Shown here in pieces: positions 1-8,748 of a stretch of DNA of 64,000 nucleotides. Positions within the stretch are counted from its first letter, which is position 1. Every line of letters begins with the position of its first letter. The position numbers and the translations under genes are program-made. This DNA is from Vibrio aestuarianus (lineage in GTDB: Bacteria; Pseudomonadota; Gammaproteobacteria; Enterobacterales; Vibrionaceae): the NCBI RefSeq assembly GCF_012395185.1, contig NZ_JAAZTU010000007.1, positions 1 through 64,000 on the forward strand, in the 5' to 3' direction. Under the pieces are notes generated by a model. That model ran no database searches. It was not told where the DNA came from and saw nothing but the letters and a program-made list of their open reading frames with translations.

Positions 1-5
1 ATATA

Positions 6-102
6 TTGATTAAAAGAAAAACATTAACCACCATAAATTTAATGTTTTTAGTTGTTTTTTGACCTAAATCAATATTAATATCATGGATATTGGCTATATA
101 AT
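6..102 (+). promoter_or_regulatory. grcA promoter with FNR-type site(s)
   Basis: A TTGAC-N4-ATCAA site at 59-72 differs from the FNR consensus TTGAT-N4-ATCAA at one position. A TATAAT -10 hexamer follows at 97-102, so the site is centred about 41-43 bp before the expected start, the class II activator position. A weaker half-matching site (TTGAT then AGAAA) lies at 6-19, centred 53 bp upstream of the first. FNR control of the E. coli homologue yfiD/grcA is established; binding here is inferred. Confidence 0.6.
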
Positions 103-167
103 ACTGAGCTCAACAAAATTCGAAAGTTAACACCAATAACACCACTAAGGTGGACTAGGAGATAGTA

Positions 168-545
168 ATGATCCAAGGCATTCAAATTACAAAAGCAGCA
201 AACGACAACCTACTTAATTCTATCTGGTTGCTTGATAACGAAAAGAACGAAGCTCGTTGTGTTGCAGCAAACGCAGGCTACGAAGCAAATCAAATTATCG
301 CGGCAAGCGATCTTGGTGAATACGAAAGCCGTGAAGTGGCTATCGAAACTGCACCTCGCATCGAAGGTGGCCAACACCTGAACGTGAACGTTCTTAAGCG
401 TGAAACGCTAGAAGATGCTGTTGCACACCCAGAAAAGTACCCACAGCTAACTATCCGTGTATCGGGTTACGCGGTACGTTTCAACTCATTAACGACTGAA
501 CAGCAACGTGATGTGATTGCTCGTACGTTTACTGAGACTCTATAA
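168..545 (+). CDS. grcA: Autonomous glycyl radical cofactor GrcA
   Basis: A 125-residue protein that can be read almost residue for residue against E. coli GrcA (YfiD, 127 aa). It replaces the oxygen-damaged C-terminal glycyl-radical segment of pyruvate formate-lyase, so that the enzyme works again after exposure to oxygen; it acts in the cytoplasm. The radical-bearing motif RVSGYAVRF is near the C-terminus, with the predicted radical glycine at residue 100. The ATG follows a strong AGGAGA ribosome-binding site. The gene is monocistronic, with an FNR-type promoter before it and a terminator after it, which fits an anaerobically induced product. Confidence 0.96.
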   Translation: MIQGIQITKAANDNLLNSIWLLDNEKNEARCVAANAGYEANQIIAASDLGEYESREVAIETAPRIEGGQHLNVNVLKRETLEDAVAHPEKYPQLTIRVSGYAVRFNSLTTEQQRDVIARTFTETL

Positions 546-572
546 TCAATAAAAAATTGATTCGTTAGATGC

Positions 573-602
573 AAAAATGGCGCTCTATGAGCGCCATTTT
601 TA
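573..602. terminator. Bidirectional rho-independent terminator, grcA/thrC
   Basis: The arm AAAAATGGCGCTC (573-585) pairs perfectly with 589-601 around a 3-nt loop. A-runs and T-runs flank the stem on both sides, so it can end grcA on the plus strand and thrC, which stops at 683, on the minus strand. Confidence 0.85.
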
Positions 603-682
603 TTACTTACATCAGAGAAAAAATACAGCTAATGAATGGAACCTGATTTCCTGATTTTTACATCAGAAAATCAAGTATTGCC

Positions 683-1966
683 TTAAGGCTGGACTTTTCG
701 GAGTACCGCTTTCAATGCATCAAAGTCGTTATCTAATTCTTCCGACAACAACTCCATTACAGCATGTTTAGCTAACGGCGCTGGTAGTTCAATATCTGTT
801 GCTAATACCTCATCAACGACTTCTTTGAACTTGGCTGGATGCGCAGTACACAAGAACAGACCAGTTTCACCTTCTTGCAACTGTTGATCTAATAGTCGAT
901 AAGCAATTGCACCATGTGGTTCACAAAGGTAATTCAACGCATAAAGTTCGCGCACTGACTCTGCACTTTGCTCATCAGATACCGCACCTTTTCCAAGAGT
1001 ATCTAACCCCCAGCCTTTGAGTCGACATAGCTCCTCAATACGCGGCCAGTTGTTTGGTTGACTAACATCCATCGCATTTGAAGTCGTTGCCACTGTTGGT
1101 TTCGGATCCCACTCGCCTGTTTCTAGGTAGCGAGGGACAGTATCATTAGCATTGGTTGCAGCGATAAAGCGTTTAATTGGCAAGCCTAATGCCTTAGCTA
1201 ATAAGCCAGCCGTTAAGTTACCAAAGTTGCCACTTGGTACTGAAATAACCAAGTTTTCACGCTCTGACTTACTCATCTGCGCTGCCGCTTCAAAGTAGTA
1301 ACAAATCTGTGCCATTAAGCGACTGATATTAATTGAATTAGCGGAATTAAGACCTATCTCTTGGCGCAGCTTCGCATCATCAAATGCTTGCTTCACTAGT
1401 GCCTGACAGGCATCAAAGTCACCGTTAATGGCAACAGTGTGGATATTGTTACCAAGTGTACAAAACAGTTTTTCTTGTAGCGGGCTGATCTTCCCTTTCG
1501 GATAAAGAATAACCACATTAATATCTTCCATGCCATAGAATGCATGTGCCACAGCCGCACCTGTATCGCCAGATGTAGCAGTTAAAATCGTAATTTTTCC
1601 GCCGTTAGATACTGCTGCTAAAGATTGCGCCATAAAACGGCCACCAAAATCTTTAAATGCCAGTGTTGGGCCATGGAAAAGCTCTAACGCATAAATACCA
1701 TCTTTCACTGATTTGATTGGCGCTGGAAATTGGAAAGCAGCATCAACCATTGCATTTACTTGCTCTGCTGGTAACTCATCACCAATCATTGCAGATAAAA
1801 TTTTAGTGCTACGAGAAACAAAATCTTCCGCTAAAAGCGCATCAATATCATCAAACTTTGGTAATTCCGATGGAAAAAACAGTCCCTGATTACGACCTAA
1901 ACCTTGGCGAACAGCTTGACCAAAAGAGACTTTTTCATCATTTTCTTTTATGTTGTAGAGCTTCAT
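683..1966 (-). CDS. thrC: Threonine synthase
   Basis: Converts O-phospho-L-homoserine to L-threonine using pyridoxal phosphate; last step of threonine synthesis, cytoplasmic. The PLP-lysine motif AFKDFGGRF and the phosphate-binding ATSGDTG are both present. The open frame extends upstream to 2011, but the start MKLYNIKE at 1966 is preferred: it follows an AGGAAG ribosome-binding site and its ATG overlaps the thrB stop as ATGA. That gives 427 residues, close to E. coli ThrC (428). It is the last gene of thrABC and should be translationally coupled to thrB. Confidence 0.96.
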   Translation of the reverse strand: MKLYNIKENDEKVSFGQAVRQGLGRNQGLFFPSELPKFDDIDALLAEDFVSRSTKILSAMIGDELPAEQVNAMVDAAFQFPAPIKSVKDGIYALELFHGPTLAFKDFGGRFMAQSLAAVSNGGKITILTATSGDTGAAVAHAFYGMEDINVVILYPKGKISPLQEKLFCTLGNNIHTVAINGDFDACQALVKQAFDDAKLRQEIGLNSANSINISRLMAQICYYFEAAAQMSKSERENLVISVPSGNFGNLTAGLLAKALGLPIKRFIAATNANDTVPRYLETGEWDPKPTVATTSNAMDVSQPNNWPRIEELCRLKGWGLDTLGKGAVSDEQSAESVRELYALNYLCEPHGAIAYRLLDQQLQEGETGLFLCTAHPAKFKEVVDEVLATDIELPAPLAKHAVMELLSEELDNDFDALKAVLRKVQP

Positions 1967-2934
1967 AGAGAACTTCCTGTAACGGTCGAACCATTTTTGT
2001 CTAAACGACAAATATGGACGAATCCTTCTTCATTTTGTACGTAATTTTGTTCCAGCCAGCGAGCGACACGCTGCGCGACATCTTTTTCTTTGCAAATACT
2101 AAATAACGTTGGGCCACTACCAGAGATACCCGTAGCCAATGCGCCTGCCGATATCGCATATTTGCGAGCATCAGCAAAACCAGGAAGCAGTTTCTCACGA
2201 TATGGTTCGGCGATCACGTCTTTGATCATTTTCGCTGCAAGTTCTGGCTGTCCAGAATGACAAGCATGGATAAACCCAGCTAAATGACGACCATGAGCAA
2301 TAATGTCTTGTCGACGATATTGAGAAGGTAAAATAGCTCGTGCTTCGGCAGTAGATACTTTAATCCCCGGGTAAGCCATGACCCAATACCAATCATCAAA
2401 ACAAGGCACTTCTTGGCTGATAATACCAAGTTCTTCGAGCATTAATTGCACACCACCAAGATAACACGGCGCAACATTATCATAATGCACACCACCGGAA
2501 ATTTGGCCTTCCATCTCACCCATCAACGCGAGAAGCTCAGTTTCATTCAAAGGTAAATCATGAAAACGATTGAGTGCATCGAGCGCAGCCACAATTGAAC
2601 ATGCGCTCGATCCTAGCCCTGAACCAATCGGCATGTTTTTTTCTAGCGTCATTTCGAGTGGCTTAAGTGCAATACCTTTCTTTTCAAGCTCTCGAGCAAA
2701 CACGACCCAACAATCGTACACAATATTTTCTTTTGGGTTTTCTGGCAATTTGGCGACGAAGCTACCCGCAGTTTTCAATACAAAAGGTTCGCTTCCCGCT
2801 TTGATCTGAACGCGGTCACCAAGCAAGCTTCCATCAATCGGTGACACAGCAGCACCTAACACATCAAAGCCTACACTGACATTACCGATAGAAGCCGGAG
2901 CGTAAACCACCACTCCCATATCACTTGAACTCAT
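1963..2934 (-). CDS. thrB: Homoserine kinase
   Basis: A GHMP-family kinase that phosphorylates L-homoserine with ATP to O-phosphohomoserine. The N-terminal [17 protein letters not shown] matches the family, and the ATP-binding glycine-rich motif [13 protein letters not shown] is present, as is a C-terminal [10 protein letters not shown]. The start at 2934 has an AGGAG site 8 nt upstream; an internal ATG at 2919 is nearer the E. coli N-terminus but lacks a good site. It lies 3 nt after thrA and overlaps thrC by 4 nt, so the three genes form one operon. Confidence 0.95.
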   Translation of the reverse strand: MSSSDMGVVVYAPASIGNVSVGFDVLGAAVSPIDGSLLGDRVQIKAGSEPFVLKTAGSFVAKLPENPKENIVYDCWVVFARELEKKGIALKPLEMTLEKNMPIGSGLGSSACSIVAALDALNRFHDLPLNETELLALMGEMEGQISGGVHYDNVAPCYLGGVQLMLEELGIISQEVPCFDDWYWVMAYPGIKVSTAEARAILPSQYRRQDIIAHGRHLAGFIHACHSGQPELAAKMIKDVIAEPYREKLLPGFADARKYAISAGALATGISGSGPTLFSICKEKDVAQRVARWLEQNYVQNEEGFVHICRLDKNGSTVTGSSL

Positions 2935-2937
2935 TGA

Positions 2938-5397
2938 CTAAACTCCTAATTTCCAACCCAGTGTACGCATCACATCTGAAAAGACGCCTGCTGCTGTCAC
3001 TTCAGTACCCGCACCATAGCCACGCAGAACGAGTGGAATTGGTTGATAATAACGACTGAAGAAGGCAAGAGCATTTTCACCATCTTTGACTTTGAACATA
3101 GGGTCATTTTCATCCACGGCGGCAATACGCACTTTACATTTCCCATCCGCGATTTCACCTAGATAACGTAGAACCTTACCTTCTTCGGCCGCTTTCGAAG
3201 ATAAATCTTGGAAATACGCATCAGCTTGGGGCAAACGAGCCATGAACTCTTCAACACTTCCTGAAATATCAAAACCTGGTGGTAGAGCAAGATCAACTTG
3301 TACGTCATCTAACTCTAAAGGCATTCCCGCTTCACGAGCGAGAATCAACAGTTTGCGCGCAACATCCATACCCGACAAATCATCACGAGGATCTGGCTCT
3401 GTAAACCCTTTATCTTTAGCCAGTGTAGTGGCTTGGCTTAGTGTCATCCCTTCATCTAGCTTACCGAAAATGAAAGAAAGCGACCCAGAGAGAATACCGT
3501 TGAATTTTTCAAGCTCATCACCTGCAGCAATCAGGTTTTGTAGGTTTTCAATTACGGGTAAACCTGCGCCAACTGTTGTTTCATACATCAATTTACGACG
3601 AGAGCTACGGGCCACCTCTCGCAACTGATGGTAATAAGCCATGCTCGCTGTGTTCGCTTTCTTATTCGGAGTAACGACGTGGAAACCCGCCGCTAAAAAT
3701 TCAGCATATTGATTAGCGATGACTTCACTAGAAGTACAATCGACAAGCACAGGGTTAATAATATGGTTGCGCTGCACAAGAGAAATTAACCTCGCAAGAC
3801 TAAACTCTTCACTCGCCGCAGACATTCTGTCTCGCCAATGCTCAAGGGGAAGACCATCACTATCAAGTAACAAACCTTTACTATTAGCAAGGCCGCACAC
3901 ACGGATAATGATGCCTTTTTCGGCCAACGTTGCTTGCTGGCGGTTGATCTGGTCGACAAGTTCACCACCAACACCACCAACACCCACCACGAACACATCC
4001 AAGAAATGCTTAGAATTGAAGAGATTTTCATGACACGCTTTAATCGCTTCGGCAATTTTGTCTTCAGGGATTACTGCAGAAATGGCTCGTTCAGAAGAGC
4101 CTTGAGCAATCGCCACGATATTAACGTGAACTTCGGCTAACGAAGCAAAGAACTGCGAAGCAACACCACGAGAAGTGCGCATACCGTCGCCCACTAGCGT
4201 TACAATCGCTACATCATTCATGAACTCTACAGGCTCCAGTAAGCCATCTTTTAGCTCAAGTTCAAAAGCTTCTGACAACGCTTTTTGCGCAAGTGCTTTG
4301 TCTTGCGCCTCAATACAGAAGCTGATGCTGTACTCTGAAGAAGATTGAGTGATCAAAACAATCGAAACACCGGCTGCGGACATAGCACCAAAGACTCGGC
4401 TAGCCATACCGACCATGCCTTTCATACCTGGGCCTGAAACGTTAACCATCGTCAAATTATTAAGTGTGGTAATACCTTTTATCGCCAGCTTATCTTCGCC
4501 TGTATCTTGGCCAATTAGTGTGCCAGCACCTTGCGGATTGAAACTGTTTTTGATCAGACAAGGGATATGGAATTGCGCAATAGGGGCAATGGTTTTTGGA
4601 TGCAACACGGAAGCACCAAAGTAAGAAAGCTCCATCGCTTCTTGGTAGCTCAACGACTTGAGTAAACGAGCATCATCAACTAGGCGCGGATCACAGTTAT
4701 ACACCCCATCCACATCAGTCCAAATCTCGCAGCAGTCGGCGCGTAAACAAGCAGCCAGCACTGCCGCTGAGTAATCAGAACCATTACGACCTAAACAGAC
4801 CAATTCACCTTTTTCATTACCAGCGGTAAAACCAGGCATGATATTAACGTGATCATGTGGTAGAGGTTTCTGTTTAAAGTTTTGCGTAGAAATTTCAACA
4901 TCAACCATCGCCTCAAGGTGATCACCTTGAGCAAAAAGATACTCAACAGGATCAATTAGCGATGCCGCTTGCCCTTTCGCTTCAAGTACAGCCTTCATCA
5001 GTTGGATGGAGATTCGCTCACCTTTACTGATAATACGAGCATTAACATTATCGGGGCACATACCCAACAAACTCATCCCATGCACAAACTGGCGCAATTG
5101 AGAGAGTGATGTTTTTACTTGGTTATCAAATGCACTGCCATCGACAGTGGGAACTTGTGCTTTAATGGCTGAAAATAACGCTTGAAATGATGATTCAAGC
5201 TCTGCAATTTGCAGTTCAGCCTCACCATTACGTAAAGCACTCTCAATAACCGCTACCAATTTATTGGTGGTTTTGCCTGGTGCAGACAAAACCACGGCAA
5301 CTTCTTCTTGTTGCGCATTGTTAGCAATGATATCTGCTGCCCTTAAAAAACGATCAGCATCAGCTAACGATGAACCTCCAAACTTTAATACTCGCAT
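2938..5397 (-). CDS. thrA: Bifunctional aspartokinase I / homoserine dehydrogenase I
   Basis: A fused 819-residue enzyme, close to E. coli ThrA (820). The N-terminal aspartokinase starts [10 protein letters not shown] (the kinase KFGGSS motif). Central ACT domains should bind threonine for feedback inhibition. The C-terminal homoserine dehydrogenase begins near [16 protein letters not shown], an NAD(P)-binding glycine-rich loop. The start at 5397 is chosen over an upstream ATG at 5409 because a GGAGGA ribosome-binding site sits between the two. It catalyses the first and third steps of the aspartate-to-threonine route. A leader peptide and terminator upstream show attenuation control. Confidence 0.97.
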   Translation of the reverse strand: MRVLKFGGSSLADADRFLRAADIIANNAQQEEVAVVLSAPGKTTNKLVAVIESALRNGEAELQIAELESSFQALFSAIKAQVPTVDGSAFDNQVKTSLSQLRQFVHGMSLLGMCPDNVNARIISKGERISIQLMKAVLEAKGQAASLIDPVEYLFAQGDHLEAMVDVEISTQNFKQKPLPHDHVNIMPGFTAGNEKGELVCLGRNGSDYSAAVLAACLRADCCEIWTDVDGVYNCDPRLVDDARLLKSLSYQEAMELSYFGASVLHPKTIAPIAQFHIPCLIKNSFNPQGAGTLIGQDTGEDKLAIKGITTLNNLTMVNVSGPGMKGMVGMASRVFGAMSAAGVSIVLITQSSSEYSISFCIEAQDKALAQKALSEAFELELKDGLLEPVEFMNDVAIVTLVGDGMRTSRGVASQFFASLAEVHVNIVAIAQGSSERAISAVIPEDKIAEAIKACHENLFNSKHFLDVFVVGVGGVGGELVDQINRQQATLAEKGIIIRVCGLANSKGLLLDSDGLPLEHWRDRMSAASEEFSLARLISLVQRNHIINPVLVDCTSSEVIANQYAEFLAAGFHVVTPNKKANTASMAYYHQLREVARSSRRKLMYETTVGAGLPVIENLQNLIAAGDELEKFNGILSGSLSFIFGKLDEGMTLSQATTLAKDKGFTEPDPRDDLSGMDVARKLLILAREAGMPLELDDVQVDLALPPGFDISGSVEEFMARLPQADAYFQDLSSKAAEEGKVLRYLGEIADGKCKVRIAAVDENDPMFKVKDGENALAFFSRYYQPIPLVLRGYGAGTEVTAAGVFSDVMRTLGWKLGV

Positions 5398-5427
5398 CCC
5401 TTCCTCCAAAACATTCTAAATTGGTAT

Positions 5428-5460
5428 AAAAAAAGGCCTGTATCTGGTGGGATACAGGCC
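5428..5460 (-). terminator. thr operon attenuator terminator
   Basis: The inverted repeat GGCCTGTATC (5435-5444) and GATACAGGCC (5451-5460), with a 6-nt loop, is followed on the minus strand by seven T residues (5434-5428). It lies between the thrL leader peptide and thrA, where an attenuator belongs. Confidence 0.88.
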
Positions 5461-5481
5461 TTTTTTGAAAAAATTTTTCGC

Positions 5482-5559
5482 TTAGCAGCCCGCCCCAACA
5501 TGTGTAATGTCGGTAATAATAATGGTGGTGGTCATTACTACTAGGCTGTGCTGTAACAT
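5482..5559 (-). CDS. thrL: thr operon leader peptide
   Basis: A 25-codon frame too short for routine gene callers. It starts at an ATG at 5559 and ends in TAA at 5482. Its middle reads MTTTIIITDIT, that is five threonine and four isoleucine codons close together, just upstream of a strong terminator and of thrA. This is the arrangement of E. coli thrL: scarcity of charged Thr- or Ile-tRNA stalls the ribosome and prevents the terminator from forming. The ribosome-binding site (AGAAAG) is weak. The peptide itself probably has no other function. Confidence 0.88.
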   Translation of the reverse strand: MLQHSLVVMTTTIIITDITHVGAGC

Positions 5560-5597
5560 AGGAAAACTTTCTATACTCGTGTATTTGCTTGCCTCTA

Positions 5598-5627
5598 CGT
5601 TTACCTTATTTAGCGATCATTAGTCAA
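5598..5627 (-). promoter_or_regulatory. Candidate thr operon promoter
   Basis: On the minus strand, TTGACT (5627-5622) is separated by 18 nt from TAAACG (5603-5598). Transcription would start about 35-40 nt before thrL. The -35 is good and the -10 is poor. Confidence 0.35.
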
Positions 5628-5844
5628 TTAAAATCTGTTATTTTTTAACTAACGCCACAGCGTAGTGAGTCAAAAACCAAACCCCAGCAATGAAACTTAT
5701 TACATAACCAATTCGATAGCATATCTAATAAGCAAATAACTAAATGCTATATAACTCTACCTGTCATTGATGATATTTTGTGCTTTAATTAGGGTCAGTG
5801 CAGTGGATGCAGTACCCAAAAATAATAAACATAAGGAGAGATGA

Positions 5845-6309
5845 ATGAAGTTGACGATCACACTTGCTTTGTCTTTTTTTATCTCTTTACCTAGTATGGC
5901 GAACATCTTGCCGTTACTGCCTTCAGAGCAAGTTAAGTCGCCACATCGACTATTTGTTTCAAGTGAAAATGATAGCCAAAGCTTTGACAGCTGGACAATT
6001 GATAGTGGCTATTCTTACAGCATATTTGAAGATTTGGATGTGTATGTTGGAGCAAGGATCAATAATTCCGGGAACAGTGAAAGTGGTGGCTTTCTAAGTG
6101 GCATTCGTTATCAATTAACCCCGAAGCTATCGTTAAAAAGCACCTTGCGTTCAGCAAATAGTACACCAGAAAATGATAAACGAGCTGATGCAGTCTCTGC
6201 TGAACTTTCCAGCCGACTGCAGCTCTCTGAAAATATCGACTTGCACGCCACTCTCGATTATCAAGAGTGGCAACAGGGTGTTGAGTTTGGGCTCGGATTC
6301 CGTTTTTAG
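5845..6309 (+). CDS. Small predicted outer-membrane beta-barrel protein, function unknown
   Basis: 154 residues with a clear signal peptide (residues 1-19, cleavage after SMA). The remainder alternates polar and aromatic residues in short strands ([53 protein letters not shown]) and ends in phenylalanine, the signature recognised by the BAM machinery. I infer an outer-membrane or secreted beta-rich protein, but I do not recognise the family. The start follows AAGGAGAG. An extended -10-like TGCTATATAA lies at 5746-5754. Its stop codon overlaps the rraA-like stop on the other strand by 4 nt. No functional partner is evident nearby. Confidence 0.7.
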   Translation: MKLTITLALSFFISLPSMANILPLLPSEQVKSPHRLFVSSENDSQSFDSWTIDSGYSYSIFEDLDVYVGARINNSGNSESGGFLSGIRYQLTPKLSLKSTLRSANSTPENDKRADAVSAELSSRLQLSENIDLHATLDYQEWQQGVEFGLGFRF

Positions 6310-6794
6310 TTCCAATCCAAAGCTTGAGTTGATGTTAAAACACCATTCCAATCGGCATAAATGTAATCACCAGGTTGAATCATCTGTTTGAGAATAGTCA
6401 GGGTTACATTTACTTCACCTGCTCCTTTTTTCTCAGTCTTAATCGGGCAAGCACCTAGAGCTTTAATCCCAAGGTCCATTTGCGAAAGCATACCCACATC
6501 ACGCACCGCGCCATACACAATGATTCCTTCCCACTCATGTTCTATGGCCATAATCGCTAGCTGATCACCTAGCAACGCCTTATGGCAAGAACCATTACCA
6601 TCAACAACCAATACTTTGCCTTTGCCATTTTGACTCAAAACATCACGAACTTTCGAGTTGTCGTGATAACAACGTACAGTAACAATTTCTCCCCAAAATG
6701 CACTTTTGAGACCAAACGTTTGTAGAGGTAAGTTTAGTAAAGTCACTTGTGACTCATATTTGTCACAAATATCTGGCGTTATATCTATCATCAT
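6306..6794 (-). CDS. rraA: RraA-family protein (RNase E activity regulator)
   Basis: 162 residues along the full length of E. coli RraA (161), with the conserved [31 protein letters not shown] and [11 protein letters not shown] segments. RraA binds RNase E and lowers its activity; some family members are instead aldolase-like. E. coli rraA follows menA, but no menA is present here. Vibrios are known to carry two RraA paralogues, so this may be the second copy and its target is uncertain. The start is one of two adjacent ATGs (6794 or 6791) after AGGAAG. The gene converges with the 5845 gene, and their stops overlap. Confidence 0.8.
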   Translation of the reverse strand: MMIDITPDICDKYESQVTLLNLPLQTFGLKSAFWGEIVTVRCYHDNSKVRDVLSQNGKGKVLVVDGNGSCHKALLGDQLAIMAIEHEWEGIIVYGAVRDVGMLSQMDLGIKALGACPIKTEKKGAGEVNVTLTILKQMIQPGDYIYADWNGVLTSTQALDWN

Positions 6795-7502
6795 TCTTCC
6801 TTGGATTATTGTTAATTATTTTGAATTCAAGCGATTGTGGATGAGGTTTGTTAAAGCTAAGAACGGAATTCACTCCCACAATGCATAACACTTTGCTCAA
6901 ATAATCTAAACACGATGCAAAGCAACACTTGCATAGAATAAGCAACATTTACTACCTAAATGTCAGCAAAATACTCGATTTTCATACTAATGGATTTTAT
7001 CATAGTACGTATTTCACATCTGTAAACGTTGATTTTTTACGCAATTCTCATTTTTTGACAAGAATCTATCAAGCGGGTTCCACCTTATCACAAAAGCAGG
7101 TTAAGACTTGACGTGCTTATTGTTCACACAAAATATCAAATCGAGTGATGTTCAAAACCCGTATCTCGTATTGGGGAAATATTCCGTAAGTTTACAACTG
7201 CGCAAGACTATTAATATTTGTTACATTAGAACTATTGATGTAAATCAACAAAGTGATTGGAATTAACATTCAGTCATTGTTAGCATGCTGTTAACATTAT
7301 AGAATCCGCGTCAGAAACTAATAGAACAGTAGAGGGCACGGAGACCTCGATGCTAAAGATATCTATGGATGGCGGGCGACTGAAGTGAGTGTATTTTTCA
7401 AAACTTTGGTTTATGATTTAACAACAGATTACCTGTATGTTACGTTTTTTGCCTAGAATTAATTCTATTAGCACAATTTTTTCACAAGTTTAGGTACCGC
7501 CA
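6795..7502. other. 708-bp intergenic region with arcA control elements
   Basis: No convincing gene is visible; a 60-codon frame at 6929-7111 has neither a ribosome-binding site nor family features. Towards arcA there is a perfect FNR box (7235-7248), a TATAGA -10-like hexamer (7298-7303), a possible 12-codon upstream frame (7350-7388, GGAG 6 nt before its ATG), and a proximal -35/-10-like pair (TTGCCT, N17, CACAAT at 7449-7477) whose spacer is a perfect 14-bp palindrome (7454-7467). The first 300 bases hold the rraA promoter region, where I see nothing distinctive. Confidence 0.5.
7235..7248 (+). promoter_or_regulatory. FNR box upstream of arcA
   Basis: TTGAT-GTAA-ATCAA is a perfect match to the 5-4-5 FNR consensus. 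E. coli arcA is FNR-activated, so the same logic is likely here. The site is centred about 68 bp before a start predicted from the TATAGA at 7298. Confidence 0.65.
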
Positions 7503-8219
7503 ATGCAAACCCCGCAGATCCTTATCGTTGAAGATGAGCAAGTAACTCGTAACACTCTTAAGAGTATTTTTGAAGCAGAGGGATACGCTGTTTTTGAAGC
7601 CAGTAACGGTGAAGAAATGCACCACGCACTGTCTGATAACTCAATAAACTTGGTAATTATGGACATCAACTTACCAGGTAAAAATGGCCTTCTGTTAGCT
7701 CGCGAACTTCGTGAACAAGCGAATGTTGCGCTAATGTTTCTGACTGGTCGTGACAACGAAGTCGATAAAATTCTTGGTCTAGAAATTGGCGCGGATGACT
7801 ACATCACGAAGCCATTTAACCCACGAGAATTGACCATTCGTGCTCGTAACCTTTTAAGTCGATCAATGAATGCCAATACCACGCAAGAAGAAAAGCGTAG
7901 TGTTGAGAAGTACGAATTCAATGGTTGGGTTTTAGATATCAACAGCCGCTCTTTGGTTAATCCTGATGGCGAAGGTTACAAGTTACCACGTTCAGAATTC
8001 CGTGCACTTTTACACTTCTGTGAGAACCCAGGTAAAATTCAAACTCGTGCTGATCTATTGAAGAAAATGACCGGTCGTGAACTTAAGCCTCATGATCGCA
8101 CTGTTGATGTGACCATCCGTCGTATCCGTAAGCATTTTGAGTCAGTATCAGGTACTCCTGAAATCATCGCTACGATTCATGGCGAAGGCTACCGCTTTTG
8201 TGGTGACCTAGAGGACTAA
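7503..8219 (+). CDS. arcA: Aerobic respiration control response regulator ArcA
   Basis: A 238-residue OmpR-type regulator of the same length as E. coli ArcA. The receiver domain (about 1-120) starts QILIVEDEQ, has the phospho-acceptor Asp54 in [10 protein letters not shown], Thr in FLTG and Lys in ITKPFNP. The C-terminal winged helix (about 135-235) contains [16 protein letters not shown]. Phosphorylated ArcA represses genes for aerobic respiration and the TCA cycle and activates some fermentation genes. It is transcribed alone and ends in its own terminator. The cognate kinase gene arcB converges on it, unlike in E. coli, where the two are far apart. Confidence 0.97.
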   Translation: MQTPQILIVEDEQVTRNTLKSIFEAEGYAVFEASNGEEMHHALSDNSINLVIMDINLPGKNGLLLARELREQANVALMFLTGRDNEVDKILGLEIGADDYITKPFNPRELTIRARNLLSRSMNANTTQEEKRSVEKYEFNGWVLDINSRSLVNPDGEGYKLPRSEFRALLHFCENPGKIQTRADLLKKMTGRELKPHDRTVDVTIRRIRKHFESVSGTPEIIATIHGEGYRFCGDLED

Positions 8220-8241
8220 TATCCTCTCATTATGCTGATTA

Positions 8242-8275
8242 AAAAAGCCCTTTAACTCACGTTAAAGGGCTTTTT
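8242..8275 (+). terminator. arcA terminator
   Basis: AAAAAGCCCTTTAAC pairs perfectly with GTTAAAGGGCTTTTT around the loop TCAC. With A and T tracts on both sides it may also stop the opposing arcB-lipoprotein transcript, whose last gene ends at 8289. Confidence 0.88.
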
Positions 8276-8288
8276 GTTATCAACAAGC

Positions 8289-8744
8289 TTAATAGACTTT
8301 ATCTATCATTACGCCACGGTCAATCAACCACTGCGCTTTTTCGCCATCACTCAACTGCAACGCGATATCGACAGCTTCATCCGTATTTGCCTCTATTTGA
8401 CGTTCAAAGACGACTTCCCACTGATTCTCACTGTAAGTACGTAATTCCAGTGAATCACTATCCACAATCCAACTGCGGCTACCTTGCTGAATAACCAATG
8501 CATCAACGGTTAAATTAGCAGGTAATACCGCTGATGAATCTAATCTTAAAGTGCCATGTAAAGCTGGTGCTGCCGGCGTCTCTTCATCACTGATTGCTGG
8601 CATTTGATTCATCCATAAAGTACTTTTTAGCCCAATGGTGATATTTGATACCACCGCTAGGTTATCTTGTTGCCAATCGATTTGTGGAGAGCTACATCCA
8701 GCCAACAAGGCCATAGCGAGTGAAGCCAATGCGATTTTTTTCAT
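8289..8744 (-). CDS. Predicted lipoprotein in the arcB transcription unit, function unknown
   Basis: 151 residues beginning with a lipoprotein signal sequence whose lipobox is LAGC (Cys17). Ser at +2 predicts delivery to the outer membrane. The mature part has no motif I recognise; it is rich in beta-forming and acidic residues. The ATG lies 4 nt after the arcB stop, and its AAGGTAA ribosome-binding site overlaps the arcB end, so the two genes are almost certainly co-transcribed. Being downstream of a redox sensor kinase does not by itself give a function. Confidence 0.8.
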   Translation of the reverse strand: MKKIALASLAMALLAGCSSPQIDWQQDNLAVVSNITIGLKSTLWMNQMPAISDEETPAAPALHGTLRLDSSAVLPANLTVDALVIQQGSRSWIVDSDSLELRTYSENQWEVVFERQIEANTDEAVDIALQLSDGEKAQWLIDRGVMIDKVY

Positions 8745-8748
8745 AATA

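Noticed and set aside
1967-2011. 15-residue N-terminal extension of thrC
   Set aside because: The ATGA overlap with thrB, the AGGAAG site and the family length all point to 1966.
6929-7111. 60-codon plus-strand frame upstream of arcA
   Set aside because: No ribosome-binding site, no recognisable family, A/T-rich composition of non-coding type.
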